Below are positions 63,168 to 64,000 of a stretch of DNA of 64,000 nt, piece by piece (the stretch's first letter is position 1; each line of letters opens with the position of its first letter). A program made the position numbers and the translations under genes. Location: assembly GCA_963922875.1 (NCBI GenBank), contig CAWUJH010000004.1, positions 443,295 to 507,294 on the forward strand, in the 5' to 3' direction. Under the pieces are notes generated by a model. It searched no databases and was not told the DNA's origin. It was given only the letters and a program-made list of their open reading frames with translations. Origin of the DNA: Ketobacter sp963922875 (GTDB taxonomy: Bacteria; Pseudomonadota; Gammaproteobacteria; Pseudomonadales; Ketobacteraceae).

Positions 63168-64000
63168 ATGACACAAGCATTAATGGATCAGGTGCAAAAG
63201 ATTCTCGCCGTCACCACAGATCCCGTTTCCCTGCAGCCTTTTGGTAAGGTGGCTATAGTCAAGCAAGCTGAGGAGAAGGGAGGCGTTTTGTCCTTAACCC
63301 TGCTGTTTGGTTACCCCATCGATACCGTAAAGGAGCCTTTGACCGCAGCTGTGCAGGCAGCTTTGGCCGATTTGGCGGCAACCATCACAATAGCCTTTGA
63401 TTGGCAGGTCAAAGCGGCGGCGCAGCCATTCGAAGCCGCAGGCAAGGTTAAAAATATTATTGCGGTGGCTTCTGGTAAGGGGGGGGTCGGCAAATCCACC
63501 ACCGCTGTAAATCTGGCTCTGGCGCTAGCTAAAGACGGGGCTCGGGTAGGGATTCTGGATGCTGATATTTACGGCCCTAGTCAGAGTTTAATGCTTGGGG
63601 TACCCAAAGGTACTCGTCCCGAAGTCCATCAGCAGAATTTCTTTCTACCTATTGAAGCTTTGGGTTTGCAGGCCATGTCCATGGGATTTTTAGCCACCGA
63701 AGAAACGCCAATGGTATGGCGTGGGCCGATGGCGAGTGGAGCATTGCAACAGCTGTTAAAGCAGACAGTATGGAATAACCTGGATTATTTGGTGGTGGAT
63801 ATGCCGCCGGGCACTGGGGATATTCAGTTGACACTGTCTCAGCAAGTACCATTAGCCGGGGCCGTTGTGGTGACTACACCTCAGGATATAGCGCTGTTAG
63901 ATGCGGTGAAAGGTATCGAGATGTTCCGCAAGGTTCATGCGCCTGTGTTTGGCATTGTAGAAAACATGGCGGTTCATATTTGCTCAAATTGTGGGCATGA
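63168..64000 (+). CDS. apbC: Iron-sulfur cluster carrier ApbC/Mrp, cut by the window end
   Basis: This ATP-dependent scaffold delivers iron-sulfur clusters. 277 codons are visible. A DUF59/FeS-assembly-like N-terminal domain (about 1-90) precedes the deviant Walker A ASGKGGVGKSTT (about 101-112), followed by ILDADIYGPSQ and VVDMPPGTGD. It ends in ENMAVHICSNCGH with the Cys-x2-Cys that binds the cluster between monomers. The end lies outside the window. GGAG is 9 bases before the ATG. It is divergent from metG, as in Pseudomonas. Confidence 0.97.
   Translation, partial: MTQALMDQVQKILAVTTDPVSLQPFGKVAIVKQAEEKGGVLSLTLLFGYPIDTVKEPLTAAVQAALADLAATITIAFDWQVKAAAQPFEAAGKVKNIIAVASGKGGVGKSTTAVNLALALAKDGARVGILDADIYGPSQSLMLGVPKGTRPEVHQQNFFLPIEALGLQAMSMGFLATEETPMVWRGPMASGALQQLLKQTVWNNLDYLVVDMPPGTGDIQLTLSQQVPLAGAVVVTTPQDIALLDAVKGIEMFRKVHAPVFGIVENMAVHICSNCGH

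Noticed and set aside
1..64000. Mobile elements, prophage genes or restriction/defence islands
   Set aside because: No transposase, integrase, phage or recognised defence gene was found; nearly all genes are chromosomal housekeeping or metabolic types.

Overview
The window is ordinary chromosome of a free-living, probably marine, gammaproteobacterium. The evidence is the mix of genes (Rsx/Rnf electron transport operon, MotY sodium-type flagellar protein, MetR, RstAB, Lon, RNase T, MnmC, GlpD/GlpK) and neighbourhoods that resemble Pseudomonadales/Oceanospirillales order (rnt-motY-argG; nth-rsxEGDCBA-metG-apbC). Genes are dense and many same-strand neighbours overlap by 1-11 bases. No rRNA, tRNA, insertion sequence, prophage or CRISPR array was seen.

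Region by region. 1-9.5 kb: 3' truncated mnmC, an AEC permease, a NIT-like protein, ppc, a lipoprotein, a pair of duplicated 73-residue membrane proteins, a zinc-finger/TPR membrane protein, a structured intergenic segment and a DUF1499 lipoprotein. 9.5-14.8 kb: a long AT-rich leader with a good sigma-54 promoter match before an alginate-export-type porin, then beta-carbonic anhydrase and Lon. 14.8-18.2 kb: a light-response type operon (DUF523/DUF1722 protein, photolyase, B12-binding-like MerR regulator). 18.3-25.6 kb, the most unusual part: a 35-codon gene with its own ribosome site and terminator; a two-gene unit made of a 193-residue protein and a 972-residue fusion of a DyP-type heme peroxidase to a cytochrome P450-like domain; and, convergent to it, a 1091-residue zinc ribbon-nucleotidyl cyclase-AAA-TPR protein. 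25.7-30.1 kb: small protein, GAF protein, secreted reprolysin-like protease with a sorting tail, TcdA, TM2 protein. 30.5-38 kb: RstA/RstB, MetR, GlpD, a MarR/SnoaL pair with a clear operator, GlpK. 38-41.3 kb: argD, argF and an orphan FbpC-like ATPase. 41.4-47.3 kb: orphan HyuB, GrxD, a membrane protein, AsnS, a methyltransferase, a peroxiredoxin with an OxyR-like site. 47.5-53.5 kb: HDOD protein, RNase T, MotY, ArgG, and a receiver-PAS-GGDEF-EAL protein with a dead-looking EAL domain. 53.5-64 kb: esterase, Trm112-like protein, Nth, the complete Rsx operon, MetG, and the start of ApbC/Mrp, with an odd set of tandem repeats between the last two.

The best candidate for something undescribed is the DyP-P450 fusion with its partner gene. 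Both peroxidase and P450 heme-ligand signatures are present, but the P450 half has lost the ExxR glutamate. This suggests a peroxide-using or hydroperoxide-rearranging enzyme rather than a reductase-dependent monooxygenase. All functional statements here rest on reading motifs by eye; no database search was run.
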